A stretch of DNA of 64,000 bases from G963663315 sp963665165 (GCA_963665165.1 OY761989.1:2406149-2470148), one strand, 5' to 3'. Positions 26,226 to 35,255 are shown, counted from the first letter of the stretch. Notes: generated from the letters alone by a model not told the origin. Made by a program: numbers and translations.

Positions 26226-27592
26226 GTCGGATCAGTGGATGAGTTGAAGACAACCGGGTGTCTGTCCGCAGGCAACAAAACCCCACGGAGCGAATTGGGC
26301 AGGGCTTCGGTGATTTTCACCCGCACAAAGCCGCCGGATAATGACCGGTCACCGGAGAAATTGACTACCCGGTTGTTTTCTGTGCGCCCGGACAATTTTT
26401 CAGGGTCTTTCTTCGACGGGCCTTCGACCAGAACGACCGGATCGGTCCCGACCATCGCCTGGCTGAAACCGGCGGCATATTCATTGATTTTTTTCTGCAG
26501 GGCGGCGAGCCTGGCTTTTTTGGTCAGGATGCCGATGTCATCGGCCAGTTGGGCGGCCGGAGTGCCGGGCCGCTGGCTGTAGATAAAGCTGAAACTGTGA
26601 TCGAACCGGACCTGTTCAATCAAGTCCATCGTATCCTTGAAATCCTGCTCCGATTCTCCTGGAAAGCCGACAATGAAATCGGAGGAAAGTGATATTCCCG
26701 GACAGGCGGACTTCAGCTTCCCGATCCATGCAAGGTACTGCCCTGCGGTATAGCCCCGTTTCATCCGCTTCAGAATCCGGTCCGACCCGCTTTGCACGGG
26801 CAAATGAAGATGGCCGACCAGTTCCGGGATCCGGCCATGGGCTTCGACCAGCTCATCAGTAAACTCGATTGGATGGGAAGTGGTATAGCGAAGCCGGTCG
26901 ATACCTTCCACCGCCGCGACATAATGCAGCAATTGCGCGAATTCCATCGTTCCGCCATCGTGAGTCAGTCCGCGGTATCCATTCACGTTCTGGCCAAGCA
27001 GGCAAATCTCGCGCACGCCCTGCGAGGCCAGTCCGACCACTTCGGTAATGACGTCATCAAAGGGACGGCTGAACTCGGTACCGCGGGTATAAGGCACGAC
27101 ACAAAACGAACAATACTTGCTGCATCCCTCCATAATGGACACATAAGCCTTGACCCCTTCGACCCTGGGCGGCGGCAGACAGTCGAATTTCTCTATTTCA
27201 GGGAAGGAAATATCGACAGCGCGCTGACGTTCATCCATTACCTGGTCGAGCATCGACGGAAGCCGGTGCAGGGTTTGCGGACCAAACACGAGGTCCACAT
27301 AAGGCGCCCGCTGCAGGATCATCTCACCCTCCTGACTGGCGACACAGCCGCCGACACCGATAACCAGGTCCTTGTCGGCCTGCTTGATCTGTTTCCACCG
27401 GCCCAGCAATGAAAACACTTTCTCCTGCGCCTTCTCCCGCACCGAACAGGTATTCAACAACAGCATGTTGGCCTGGGCAGGATCATCCACCCGCTCAAAA
27501 TCATGGCTGGACGCAAGCAGGTCTGCCATACGCGATGAATCATACTCATTCATCTGACAGCCAAATGTTTGAATGAAGAGTTTCTTGCCCAA
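26222..27592 (-). CDS. miaB: tRNA-2-methylthio-N6-dimethylallyladenosine synthase
   Basis: Radical-SAM methylthiotransferase that modifies A37 of tRNAs. The UPF0004 domain uses C12, C49 and C83 for one [4Fe-4S] cluster; C157, C161 and C164 (CSKYCSFC) bind the radical-SAM cluster; a TRAM domain ends the protein (VLVEGPSKKDPEKLSGRTENNRVVNF). It has 456 residues. The start is TTG at 27592, placed by the match of KKLFIQTFGCQMNEYDS to the family N-terminus. It heads the miaB-ybeZ-ybeY-lnt group. Confidence 0.97.
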   Translation of the reverse strand: MGKKLFIQTFGCQMNEYDSSRMADLLASSHDFERVDDPAQANMLLLNTCSVREKAQEKVFSLLGRWKQIKQADKDLVIGVGGCVASQEGEMILQRAPYVDLVFGPQTLHRLPSMLDQVMDERQRAVDISFPEIEKFDCLPPPRVEGVKAYVSIMEGCSKYCSFCVVPYTRGTEFSRPFDDVITEVVGLASQGVREICLLGQNVNGYRGLTHDGGTMEFAQLLHYVAAVEGIDRLRYTTSHPIEFTDELVEAHGRIPELVGHLHLPVQSGSDRILKRMKRGYTAGQYLAWIGKLKSACPGISLSSDFIVGFPGESEQDFKDTMDLIEQVRFDHSFSFIYSQRPGTPAAQLADDIGILTKKARLAALQKKINEYAAGFSQAMVGTDPVVLVEGPSKKDPEKLSGRTENNRVVNFSGDRSLSGGFVRVKITEALPNSLRGVLLPADRHPVVFNSSTDPT

Positions 27593-27636
27593 GTAGCCAG
27601 ATCGAATCAGTTGGTTTTACCGGTCAGAACAGTCAA

Positions 27637-28293
27637 TCAGTCCTGTGCCGACGCGGACATCATTTCCACTTTTTCAATGATCACAGGCTCAAGCGGGACA
27701 TCGCTGTGCCCCCGGACCTTGCCCGTGGATACCCCGGCCATTCCCTGCACCACATCCATACCGCTCGTCACTTTGGCAAAAACAGCATAACCCCATCCCT
27801 GTTGGGTCTTCGCGGTGAAATCCAGGAAAGAATTGTCAACCAGATTGATGAAAAACTGGGAAGTGGCGGAGTTCGGGGCGGGCGTTCGTGCCATGGACAA
27901 GGCGCCTGTGGTGTTTTTCAAACCATTGTCCGCTTCGTTGACAATGGGCGAGCGGGTCTTTTTCTGATTCATATCCGGCGTAAATCCGCCGCCCTGCAAA
28001 ACAAACCCGGGGATGATCCGATGAAATATGGTGCCATCATAGAAACCGCTTTCTACATATTCAACGAAATTCCTGACTGTGGCCGGCGCCTCATCCGGAT
28101 AAAGCTCAATTTCAATCTCTCCCCTATTTGTAGTCATTTTTACCATGGTTTTATTTCCAGTCTCGGATGAAAAAGACGGCGGGCTGGTGAAGCCTGCCAT
28201 GAATACCAGCGTCATCAGGCATATTGCCGCCCCAAAGCAGGGTTTTCCAAAACGCAAAAGCGTGAATCGGGCGCGCCGGTAAAGGGTCCGCAT
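27637..28293 (-). CDS. Cyclophilin-type peptidyl-prolyl isomerase with signal sequence
   Basis: Speeds proline cis-trans isomerisation during protein folding. The N-terminus (MRTLYRRARFTLLRFGKPCFGAAICLMTLVFMAGFTSPPS) is basic then hydrophobic, a signal peptide or anchor, so it should act in the periplasm. The cyclophilin domain follows: MTTNRGEIEIELYPDEAPATVRNF, FHRIIPGFVLQGGGF and ALSMARTPAPNSATSQFFINL. The ATG at 28293 is chosen over a TTG nine bases upstream. It would be PpiA-like by location; the gene name is not certain. Confidence 0.88.
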   Translation of the reverse strand: MRTLYRRARFTLLRFGKPCFGAAICLMTLVFMAGFTSPPSFSSETGNKTMVKMTTNRGEIEIELYPDEAPATVRNFVEYVESGFYDGTIFHRIIPGFVLQGGGFTPDMNQKKTRSPIVNEADNGLKNTTGALSMARTPAPNSATSQFFINLVDNSFLDFTAKTQQGWGYAVFAKVTSGMDVVQGMAGVSTGKVRGHSDVPLEPVIIEKVEMMSASAQD

Positions 28294-28295
28294 GG

Positions 28296-28757
28296 TCAGC
28301 AACGCCGAATCAATTGATGGATAAAGTCCCAGTGCTTTTTATCCAGTGGCGTAATCGACAACCGGTTGCCCTTTTGCAAAATTCGCATGTCGGACAATTC
28401 AGCGTACTGCCGAAGCTGCCGCAATGTGATCTGTTCTTTCAGTTTTGACACGAATCTCACATCGACCATCAGCCAGGTCGGATTTTCCGGGTCACTTTTC
28501 GGGTCATAGTAATGCTCTTCCGGATCGAAGGCGGTGTAGTCAGGATAAGCATCACTCACGATTTCCATGACGCCGACAATGCCCGGAACCTTGCAGCTCG
28601 AATGGTAGAAAAACGCCTGATCCCCGACCGCCATTTCATCCCGGATAAAATTCCGGACCTGGTAATTCCTGATTCCATCCCACGGTTCGACGTCAACCCG
28701 CTCAAGGTCGTCAATCGAGAACGCCTGAGGTTCGTTTTTCATCAGCCAGTATTTCAT
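28296..28757 (-). CDS. EVE domain protein
   Basis: Small cytoplasmic protein of 153 residues made of one EVE domain, a PUA-like fold that in relatives binds modified bases in nucleic acid. Signatures: YWLMKNEPQAFSIDDL, WDGIRNYQVRNFIRD, AFFYHSSCKVPGIVGVMEI, YPDYTAFDPEEHYYDPKSDPENPTW and LSITPLDKKHWDFI. It sits between fau and the cyclophilin gene, all reverse strand with almost no spacing. No restriction or defence genes accompany it, so a housekeeping role is more likely. Confidence 0.93.
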   Translation of the reverse strand: MKYWLMKNEPQAFSIDDLERVDVEPWDGIRNYQVRNFIRDEMAVGDQAFFYHSSCKVPGIVGVMEIVSDAYPDYTAFDPEEHYYDPKSDPENPTWLMVDVRFVSKLKEQITLRQLRQYAELSDMRILQKGNRLSITPLDKKHWDFIHQLIRRC

Positions 28758-28765
28758 GTTCCGGT

Positions 28766-29413
28766 TTATTGCAGACGTGAGAAGGAATAGACCTGTTTAT
28801 CCGTGACCACAGCTGACAACGGAATATCCCAGGGTTCGGCGTTGATTCGTTTCACTTTTTGAATTTCGTGGGCAATTCCGATCAGTTCGGGTCCGGTTAC
28901 ATCGGTATTCACCAGAAACTCGAAGGTTCTGTCATAAAATCCCCCTCCCATACCAAGGCGGTTCCCGGTCTGGTCAAAAGCGACCAGCGGCAACAAAACC
29001 ACATCGAGTTGCCGCGCTGTAACAATCCGGGTTTCTGCAATCACCGGCTCCCTGATCCCGAACCTGTTTTCCCTGAATCGGGTTTGCGGAGTCACTTCTG
29101 CAAAAACCAGTATGCCGCTGTCTTTTTGCACGACCGGCACAGTGGCTATTTTTGCATTTTCCCAGCACCATTGCATCACCCTCACGGGATCAATTTCACC
29201 GTCATTCACCAGATACATGGCAATGATCCGGACAGAATCGGATGAAATGATCGACAACAATCGATCCAGCAACCCCGCAGACGCGGCGTCCTGCCGGGCC
29301 GGCCCCAGGGCATTGCGTTTATTTCGCATTTCCTTCCTCAACAATGACTTTGTCTGGGCCGGGCGCAGCGGACGCGTCATTGCCAATCCGGACCGGGCAT
29401 CGTCATTGAACAT
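28766..29413 (-). CDS. fau: 5-formyltetrahydrofolate cyclo-ligase
   Basis: ATP-dependent conversion of 5-formyl-THF to 5,10-methenyl-THF. The family motifs are KSLLRKEMRNKRNAL near the N-terminus, VLLPLVAFDQTGNRLGMGGGFYDRTFE and GIAHEIQKV. The ATG at 29413 has a GGTGGGA ribosome-binding sequence; an ATG at 29380 is an alternative. Its position just downstream of 6S RNA and zapA is the classic zapA-ssrS-fau arrangement (E. coli ygfA). Confidence 0.94.
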   Translation of the reverse strand: MFNDDARSGLAMTRPLRPAQTKSLLRKEMRNKRNALGPARQDAASAGLLDRLLSIISSDSVRIIAMYLVNDGEIDPVRVMQWCWENAKIATVPVVQKDSGILVFAEVTPQTRFRENRFGIREPVIAETRIVTARQLDVVLLPLVAFDQTGNRLGMGGGFYDRTFEFLVNTDVTGPELIGIAHEIQKVKRINAEPWDIPLSAVVTDKQVYSFSRLQ

Positions 29414-29475
29414 CGGGAATCCCACCAGGCCCTGACAGCTCTTGTACTTTGGAAGGCGGCATAGGCTTTAATCAG

Positions 29476-29662
29476 CATTACCCACGTGTGCCGCTGCTCA
29501 CTTTACCTTGAACCGGGAGATTCAAGTGGGTGCCAAGAACAACTTCGGGAATCGCGCCAGCGTCGGCTGTGGTCATACTCACCCATCGTTCATATCTGCA
29601 CCCGGGATGTTATGTTAGGTTCTAAGGGATACGGAGAACTCTATCGAACACCGCAGGTAACG
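29476..29662 (-). ncRNA. ssrS: 6S RNA
   Basis: The 328-base gap between zapA and fau holds no protein gene but matches 6S RNA in position, strand, length (about 187 bases) and structure. Read on the reverse strand, the 5' end CGTTACCTGCGGTGTTCG pairs with the 3' end around CACACGTGGGTAATG to form the closing stem. The 3' half has the conserved hairpin CTTGAATCTCCCGGTTCAAGG, and AGCAGCGGCACA follows, as in Pseudomonas and E. coli 6S RNA. 6S RNA binds sigma-70 RNA polymerase and damps transcription in stationary phase. The ends are approximate. A TAAACT at 29672-29677 is in place for a -10 box. Downstream fau may be processed from the same transcript. Confidence 0.88.
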
Positions 29663-29688
29663 CCAGCGTCCAGTTTAACAGAGAATCG

Positions 29689-29710
29689 AAAAAAACACAG
29701 CCGAAGTCTG
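29689..29710 (-). terminator. Weak terminator after zapA
   Basis: On the reverse strand a short stem (CAG...CTG plus one inner pair, one mismatch) is followed after two bases by seven T. It would separate zapA from 6S RNA. The stem is weak. Confidence 0.3.
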
Positions 29711-29753
29711 GTCAATTACCGATTAATATGGCCATATTGTCCGGTATGCACCA

Positions 29754-30080
29754 TCAGAGGCTGGTTTCCCCGAATTTGCCGACCGCCTTGTCGATACGTT
29801 CGAGCAGGGAATCCAGCCGTGAATTATCCGTATATCGGGTATCAACGGATTTTTGCAGTTGCAAAAAATCATAACTGATGTTCAATCCCGCCATCACAGC
29901 GCAACGGTCCTGGCCCATAATCCGGCCTTTCGCGGCAATCGAACGAATCTGCTTGTCCAGGTATGCGGCGGCCTCGATCAACCCTTCGACTTCAGATTCA
30001 TCCGTGCATACAATCGTAAATTCACGTTGCATGACACGGACCTTGACGCTCAGTTTTTTCTGGTCGGGCAGGGATTCCAT
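29754..30080 (-). CDS. zapA: Cell division protein ZapA
   Basis: FtsZ-ring stabiliser; a small cytoplasmic protein with an N-terminal globular part and a C-terminal coiled coil. The translation has VKVRVMQREFTIVCTDESEVEGLIEAAAYLDKQIRSIAAKGRI, then ...CAVMAGLNISYDFLQLQ, the family pattern. It has 108 residues, a normal length. It follows a TIGR02449 coiled-coil gene by 23 bases and precedes 6S RNA. Confidence 0.94.
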   Translation of the reverse strand: MESLPDQKKLSVKVRVMQREFTIVCTDESEVEGLIEAAAYLDKQIRSIAAKGRIMGQDRCAVMAGLNISYDFLQLQKSVDTRYTDNSRLDSLLERIDKAVGKFGETSL

Positions 30081-30103
30081 TGCTTTTCAGGCAGCGAACC
30101 GGG

Positions 30104-30310
30104 TCATGGCTGGATGGATTTCAGGCGGGCGATAATGTGTTCCATCCGATCACGCGCTATTTTGTTTTTTTCCTGTAACGCGGCAAATTCGTTGCGCATC
30201 ATTTGCTGGTCCATTTTCAGTATCTCATTTTCGCGGCTCATATTTTCACACAATTCGAGTATGTCCGCGATGCGCTGCTCCAGTTTCTGAATGGAATCTT
30301 CCACCTGCAT
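30104..30310 (-). CDS. TIGR02449 coiled-coil protein (ZapB-like)
   Basis: A 68-residue almost entirely helical protein (SIQKLEQRIADILELCENMSRENEILKMDQQMMRNEFAALQEKN). Heptad spacing of Leu, Ile and Met predicts a coiled coil. The TIGR02449 family is regularly placed before zapA in gammaproteobacteria and is probably a Z-ring partner, by analogy with ZapB. This link is inferred from context. It is divergent from ygfB. Confidence 0.88.
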   Translation of the reverse strand: MQVEDSIQKLEQRIADILELCENMSRENEILKMDQQMMRNEFAALQEKNKIARDRMEHIIARLKSIQP

Positions 30311-30325
30311 GTTTCCTAAAACTTT

Positions 30326-30333
30326 ATTTTATA
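30326..30333 (-). promoter_or_regulatory. -10 region for the ZapB-like/zapA unit
   Basis: TATAAAAT on the reverse strand, 15 bases before the ATG of the coiled-coil gene, in the 53-base gap to divergent ygfB. The short leader and lack of a good -35 keep this tentative. Confidence 0.35.
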
Positions 30334-30363
30334 TTCTTGTTTGGCCGCTCTTGGTATTATCCA

Positions 30364-30942
30364 ATGACTGCAATGGCATTTCAACAGAAAATCTATCCGG
30401 AACTGGACCGGAAACTGAGGTTGACCCCCTTCAACGGCGGCGCCCCGGAAGCGCACGGGCTGTTGACCGGTCTGGCGTGCAGGGGGATTACTGTACAGAA
30501 CCTTCAGAATAAACTCTATCTGTTCCAGTTCAACAGCGATCAGGATTCAACCCTGCTACAGGGGTTATTCGAGTTGATACTCAGGGATTTACAGTCATCC
30601 AGCCTGACATACCGTCTTCTGCTACCGGATGATGGCACAAGCCCTGTAATCAGAACAGATGAAATTGCCAACTGGTGTGGCGGCTACATGCAGGGTTTTT
30701 TGCACGACGGAGACTCTGCGTTTTCTGACAGCAACGGGACTATTCGCGAAATACTCCAGGACATCATGGATATGGGTGGACTGTACCTCGAAGAAGCCAG
30801 CCCGGAAGAAGCCGAAAAGTCAATTACGGAAATCGAAGAATATCTACGCGTCGGCGTGCAATTGATATATGATGAAATCACAGGCGCCGCCCAATCCGGA
30901 TCCACCGTACAAACAAGATATGAACCCGAAAATATTCGCTGA
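30364..30942 (+). CDS. ygfB: YgfB/UPF0149 family protein
   Basis: Uncharacterised cytoplasmic family, about 190 residues. Typical features are PEAHGLLTGLACRG near the N-terminus, WCGGYMQGFLHDGD (WCxGFLxG-type motif), EILQDIMDMG and the closing EEYLRVGVQLIYDE. The ATG at 30364 is chosen because upstream residues are not family-like; the next ATG at 30373 is possible. It is the first gene of ygfB-pepP-ubiH-ubiI, overlapping pepP by 23 bases. Relatives have been linked to regulation in Pseudomonas; no such role can be read from the sequence here. Confidence 0.92.
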   Translation: MTAMAFQQKIYPELDRKLRLTPFNGGAPEAHGLLTGLACRGITVQNLQNKLYLFQFNSDQDSTLLQGLFELILRDLQSSSLTYRLLLPDDGTSPVIRTDEIANWCGGYMQGFLHDGDSAFSDSNGTIREILQDIMDMGGLYLEEASPEEAEKSITEIEEYLRVGVQLIYDEITGAAQSGSTVQTRYEPENIR

Positions 30943-32224
30943 CCGACGAAAGGACCTGATCGACATGATCGGAGACGGCATTGCCATACTGGCCACGGCA
31001 CACCATCAATCCCGCAATAGCGACGTACGGTTCCCGTTCAGACCGGACAGCGATTTTTATTATCTTACCCATTTCCCCGAGCCGGAAGCCATTGCCGTAT
31101 TCGCGCCCGGACGGAGTGACGGGGAGTTTCTGCTTTTTTGCCGGGAACGGGACGCCGACAAGGAACAATGGGACGGGTTGCGGACAGGCTTGCGCGGAGC
31201 GGTCGAGCAATATGGCGCCGATCAGGCTTTTCCGATTGACCAGTTCAATAACCAGCTTCCCGGATTACTGGACAGTCGTAAAAAGATCTACGGCATGATC
31301 GGCCGGTATCCCGACCTGGACCACAAGCTGTTGACCGCAACCAATATCGTCAGGGGCCAACTCCGGTCCGGTCTCCACCCGCCCAGCGGGTACATTGATT
31401 TGCGTAATATCCTGCATGAGATGCGATTGATCAAAAACGGGGAAGAGGTCAAACGGATGCGCGCCGCAGCGAAACTCGCGGCGGCGGGTCATATTCGCGC
31501 GATGAGGTACGCCGCTCCCGACAAGAAGGAATTCCAGGTACAGGCCGAACTGGAATGTGAATTCCGGCTTGGGGGCAGCGAATATCCAGCCTACCCTTCA
31601 ATCGTTGCAGGAGGGAAAAACGCCTGCATTCTCCACTATATCGACAATAATTGTGAACTGCGTGACGGCGACCTGCTCCTGATTGACGCCGGCGCCGAAC
31701 TGGATTGTTACGCCTCGGACATTACCCGGACATTTCCGGTCAATGGCAAATTCTCCGGCGAACAAAAAATATTGTATGAAATCGTACTCGCCTCCCAGAA
31801 AGCGGCCCTGGAACAGGTTCGGGCTCAACGCAGCGTGAACGACTACCATCAGGCCGCGGTCCGGGCATTGACCGAAGGCATGGTGGATATCGGGTTGCTG
31901 AAAGGCGAGGTCAATGAATTGATTGAGACCGGGGCCTACCACAGATTTTACATGCATCGCACCGGACACTGGCTGGGTATGGATGTGCATGATGTCGGTG
32001 ACTACAAGATTGATGGTCAATGGCGGCTGCTGGAGCCCGGCATGGTATTGACTGTCGAGCCCGGCATCTACATCGATTCCAGCGAGGACATAGATCCAAG
32101 ATGGCACAATATCGGAATCCGGATCGAGGATGATGTCCATGTGACCAGTCAGGGATGTGAGATTCTGTCCCGGAACGCGCCAAAGGAACCCGATGAAATC
32201 GAAGCGGCGATGGCAGATCGATGA
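30920..32224 (+). CDS. pepP: Xaa-Pro aminopeptidase
   Basis: Metallo-aminopeptidase that removes an N-terminal residue before proline. The creatinase-type N-terminal domain (RRKDLIDMIGDGIAIL...FRPDSDFYYLTHFPEPEA) precedes the pita-bread catalytic domain with LLIDAGAELDCYASDITRTFP (two metal Asp), HRTGHWLGMDVHDVG (His), VLTVEPGIYI (Glu) and IGIRIEDDVHV (Glu). The ATG at 30920 gives 434 residues, close to E. coli PepP (441). The stop overlaps the ubiH ATG by four bases. The pepP-ubiH-ubiI order is strongly conserved. Confidence 0.96.
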   Translation: MNPKIFADRRKDLIDMIGDGIAILATAHHQSRNSDVRFPFRPDSDFYYLTHFPEPEAIAVFAPGRSDGEFLLFCRERDADKEQWDGLRTGLRGAVEQYGADQAFPIDQFNNQLPGLLDSRKKIYGMIGRYPDLDHKLLTATNIVRGQLRSGLHPPSGYIDLRNILHEMRLIKNGEEVKRMRAAAKLAAAGHIRAMRYAAPDKKEFQVQAELECEFRLGGSEYPAYPSIVAGGKNACILHYIDNNCELRDGDLLLIDAGAELDCYASDITRTFPVNGKFSGEQKILYEIVLASQKAALEQVRAQRSVNDYHQAAVRALTEGMVDIGLLKGEVNELIETGAYHRFYMHRTGHWLGMDVHDVGDYKIDGQWRLLEPGMVLTVEPGIYIDSSEDIDPRWHNIGIRIEDDVHVTSQGCEILSRNAPKEPDEIEAAMADR

Positions 32225-33504
32225 AGGCGGCGGATACAACGGATCTGTTCGATGTCCTTATCGTCGGCGGAGGACTGGTCGGGGCCAGTCTGGCCGTAGC
32301 CCTGAAATCCTCTGGAAAAAGGATGTTGCTGGTTGAATCAGGGTCTCCCGGTTGCGATGACCGGCCTGGCTCCGACCGGCGCACCATTGCCCTGACCTAT
32401 GGTTCGAAACTCGTTTTCAGCGCAATAGGCGTGTGGGAGGATATCGCATCCCGAAAGGCCGAACCCATAAAGGATATTCACGTCTCCGACCGGGGCCATT
32501 TGGGACAAGCCCGGCTTTCCCGTCGCCATGCGGGGACTGGCGCATTGGGTTATGTCGTACCGGCCAGCGTACTGAGTCAGGCGCTCTGGCGGGAACTGCG
32601 GTCCATCACCGGGCTGACGCTTTGTTGCCCCGGCAGTGTATCCGAAATCAATCCGGGTCCGACCCGGTGCACGGTAACCCTGGCCCTGCCCGAAACCACC
32701 CGACACGTCACTGCAAGGCTGGTGGTGCTTGCCGATGGCGGCCAGTCCGGTATTGCGGATCGACTGGGCCATAAACCGCAACTGCGGGAATACCCCCAAT
32801 CCGCGATTCTCAGTATTGTCGATGTCGACCGACCTCATCACGGACGCGCCTACGAGCGTTTTACCGACGAAGGCCCCCTTGCGCTGCTCCCTCACTCCAC
32901 CCTGGGAGTCCAGGGCAGCGACCAGCACAGATATGCGGTGGTATGGACCACCGGAAATGAAAATGTGCCGGCCAGAATGGGCCTGGATGACCCGGGTTTT
33001 ACAGATCAACTGCAAAAATCATTCGGTGACCGCGCCGGTCACTTCAGCAACCCCTGTGAACGGAGCGTCTACAAGCTGAAGCGCCTGCGCCTGCGCAAAC
33101 CGTCCACGGAACGCATTGTGATAATCGGCAATGCGGCGCATACCGTACATCCCGTTGCGGGACAAGGATTCAACCTGGGATTGAGGGACGCGGCCGTTCT
33201 GGCAGAAGCCATACATCCGTGCCCGAACCATGAACTGGGCAGCCAGGCCATGCTGAAAAAATATGTCGCATCGAGAACTCGCGACATACGAATGGTCGAC
33301 TGTTTCACCCATGGCTTGATTACCTTGTTCACCCATCATTCCGCCAGCGTTGGCCTGGCCCGGAACCTGGGACTCACAGTGATCGGGCACCTGCCCCCGG
33401 CCAAACGATTTTTACTGAAAAGGAGTATGGGCATGTCGGGGAAACAGAGCCCACTCACACTCGGCCTGCCACTCGACGGCCTGCCGCCCCGTCCAGCGCC
33501 ATGA
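32221..33504 (+). CDS. ubiH: 2-octaprenyl-6-methoxyphenyl hydroxylase
   Basis: FAD monooxygenase of ubiquinone synthesis acting at C1 of the ring, in the membrane-associated Ubi complex. The FAD fold starts VLIVGGGLVGASLAVAL; the second motif is RLVVLADGGQSGIAD and the third is VIIGNAAHTVHPVAGQGFNLGLRDA. It has 427 residues. Four-base overlaps with pepP and ubiI indicate translational coupling. Assignment to UbiH rather than a paralogue relies on gene order. Confidence 0.93.
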   Translation: MKAADTTDLFDVLIVGGGLVGASLAVALKSSGKRMLLVESGSPGCDDRPGSDRRTIALTYGSKLVFSAIGVWEDIASRKAEPIKDIHVSDRGHLGQARLSRRHAGTGALGYVVPASVLSQALWRELRSITGLTLCCPGSVSEINPGPTRCTVTLALPETTRHVTARLVVLADGGQSGIADRLGHKPQLREYPQSAILSIVDVDRPHHGRAYERFTDEGPLALLPHSTLGVQGSDQHRYAVVWTTGNENVPARMGLDDPGFTDQLQKSFGDRAGHFSNPCERSVYKLKRLRLRKPSTERIVIIGNAAHTVHPVAGQGFNLGLRDAAVLAEAIHPCPNHELGSQAMLKKYVASRTRDIRMVDCFTHGLITLFTHHSASVGLARNLGLTVIGHLPPAKRFLLKRSMGMSGKQSPLTLGLPLDGLPPRPAP

Positions 33505-34721
33505 CCCGATCCGGCCAGATCCACGACATTGTGATTTCGGGGGCCGGCATGGTGGGCGCCGCCGCCGCCTGCCTGTTCGCCCGGTCGGGATTGAAGGTCG
33601 CCCTGCTGGATGACCAGGCAATCGGCCCGGTGAGCGAATGCCCGGACCCGGCTGGATACGGCAGGGTCAGCGCCATCAATACCGCATCCGCAAACCTGTT
33701 CGCGGCGCTGGGTATCTGGGACAGTATCACAGGCAAACGGGTCAGTCCCTACCGGTCCATGCGGGTATGGGAAAAAAACAGTGACATCGAAATATCCTTC
33801 AGTGCACTGGCGATGGGGCAGCGGCAATTGGGGTTCATCATTGAAAACAGCGTTATCATTTCGTCTCTGATTGAAAAATCAAGACAGAATTACAACGTCA
33901 GGCTGTTCGAAAACACCCGACTCAGCGAACGCCATGTTGAAGCGGACAAATTGACATTGTTCACCGATAACGACCAGACCTTGCAATGCAGATTGTTGCT
34001 GGGGGCGGATGGCGCACAATCCAGGGTCCGGGAGATCAGTGGAATCGATTCTTCGGTTTTCGACTATCGGCAAAACGCCATCGTCACCCGGGTTGTGACT
34101 GAAAAGCCGCATCAGGCCACTGCATGGCAGGCCTTCCTGCCCACCGGGCCAGTCGCGTTACTGCCTTTACGGGATGGAACCAGTTCCGTCGTCTGGTCTT
34201 GCGACAACACATTCGCAAACAGCGTAATGGCAATGAGCGATGAGCAATTCCGCGATGCCCTTGGTTCCTGCTTCGCCCGGCATGTCGGGGCGGTGACCAG
34301 CTGTGAAAGCCGTTCGAAGTTTCCACTTGTGCAACAACATGCCCGTACCTACATCGCAAAACGCACGGCATTGTGCGGGGATGCCGCGCATACCACCCAT
34401 CCGCTCGCCGGGCTGGGCGCGAACATCGGGTTCATGGATGCCGCCGCTATCACCGAAGTGACGGACGCTGCCAGAGACCGGAATATCGACATCGGCAATC
34501 ATTCTGTCCTGCGCCGCTACGAGCGCTGGAGAAAAGGGGAAAATACGCTGGTGCTGGAAACCATGAAGGGTTTCAAGACGCTGTTTGCGAAGGAACAGAA
34601 AATTTTCAGGGTCGCGCGCCAGACCGGACTCGGCCTGGTCGATGGTGTCACTCCACTTAAAAACCGGTTGGCCGGATTCGCCATGGGCCTGTCCGGAGAC
34701 CTTCCCGAAATCTGCAGATAA
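33501..34721 (+). CDS. ubiI: UbiI/VisC-type FAD-dependent hydroxylase
   Basis: Second ubiquinone-ring hydroxylase (C5 in E. coli UbiI). Motifs: DIVISGAGMVGAAAACLFARSG, RLLLGADGAQSRVREISGI and ALCGDAAHTTHPLAGLGANIGFMDAA. It has 406 residues and shares the UbiH/UbiF/Coq6 fold. It directly follows ubiH. A UbiM- or UbiF-like specificity cannot be excluded from sequence alone. It shows aerobic ubiquinone synthesis, in line with oxygen-dependent hemF. Confidence 0.88.
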   Translation: MTRSGQIHDIVISGAGMVGAAAACLFARSGLKVALLDDQAIGPVSECPDPAGYGRVSAINTASANLFAALGIWDSITGKRVSPYRSMRVWEKNSDIEISFSALAMGQRQLGFIIENSVIISSLIEKSRQNYNVRLFENTRLSERHVEADKLTLFTDNDQTLQCRLLLGADGAQSRVREISGIDSSVFDYRQNAIVTRVVTEKPHQATAWQAFLPTGPVALLPLRDGTSSVVWSCDNTFANSVMAMSDEQFRDALGSCFARHVGAVTSCESRSKFPLVQQHARTYIAKRTALCGDAAHTTHPLAGLGANIGFMDAAAITEVTDAARDRNIDIGNHSVLRRYERWRKGENTLVLETMKGFKTLFAKEQKIFRVARQTGLGLVDGVTPLKNRLAGFAMGLSGDLPEICR

Positions 34722-34756
34722 CCGCAATATGCGGCCATTCGATCAACGCGTTATGG

Positions 34757-34762
34757 TACAAT
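34757..34762 (+). promoter_or_regulatory. Candidate -10 box for fur
   Basis: TACAAT, 76 bases before the fur GTG, in the 117-base gap behind ubiI. The -35 region is weak (GCCATT). No 19-bp Fur box is apparent in the gap. Confidence 0.35.
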
Positions 34763-34838
34763 CGCGGTCTGGGCATTTATTCCTGAATCACTCCAGGGTA
34801 ATGGCCATACCCGGACAAAAAATCCTGGAATTCGACAA

Positions 34839-35255
34839 GTGGACAGTTCCGACTTAAAACAGGCAGGCCTCAAAACCACGCTGCCCCGGTTACGGGTACT
34901 TTCCATTCTTGAGGACAGTGAAGTACGCCACCTTTCCGCGGACGAAATCTATAAAAGCCTGTCGGAAGAGGACGGAACCATTGGCCTGGCTACCGTGTAC
35001 CGGGTATTGACCCAGTTCGAAGACGCCGGTCTGGTGATTCGTCACAATTTTGAAGGCGGACGCTCGGTATTCGAGTTGAACGACGAGGACCATCACGATC
35101 ACATGGTCTGTGTCAAGTGCGGCAATGTGATTGAATTTTTTGACAGAAGAATAGAAGAGCAGCAGGAAAAGGTGGCTTCCAACCATGGTTTCACGATCCA
35201 GGACCATTCACTTACGCTTTTTGGCACCTGCAAACACTGTACAGACAACTCATAA
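34839..35255 (+). CDS. fur: Ferric uptake regulator Fur
   Basis: Iron-sensing dimeric repressor. The N-terminal winged helix (LKQAGLKTTLPRLRVLSILEDSEVRHLSADEIYKSL...IGLATVYRVLTQFEDAGLV) contains the recognition helix. The metal-binding part has DEDHHDHMVCVKCGNVIEF and GTCKHC, the structural zinc cysteines. It has 138 residues, starting at a GTG (34839). It lacks the usual bamE divergent neighbour. A kinase gene follows 23 bases later. Confidence 0.96.
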   Translation: MDSSDLKQAGLKTTLPRLRVLSILEDSEVRHLSADEIYKSLSEEDGTIGLATVYRVLTQFEDAGLVIRHNFEGGRSVFELNDEDHHDHMVCVKCGNVIEFFDRRIEEQQEKVASNHGFTIQDHSLTLFGTCKHCTDNS

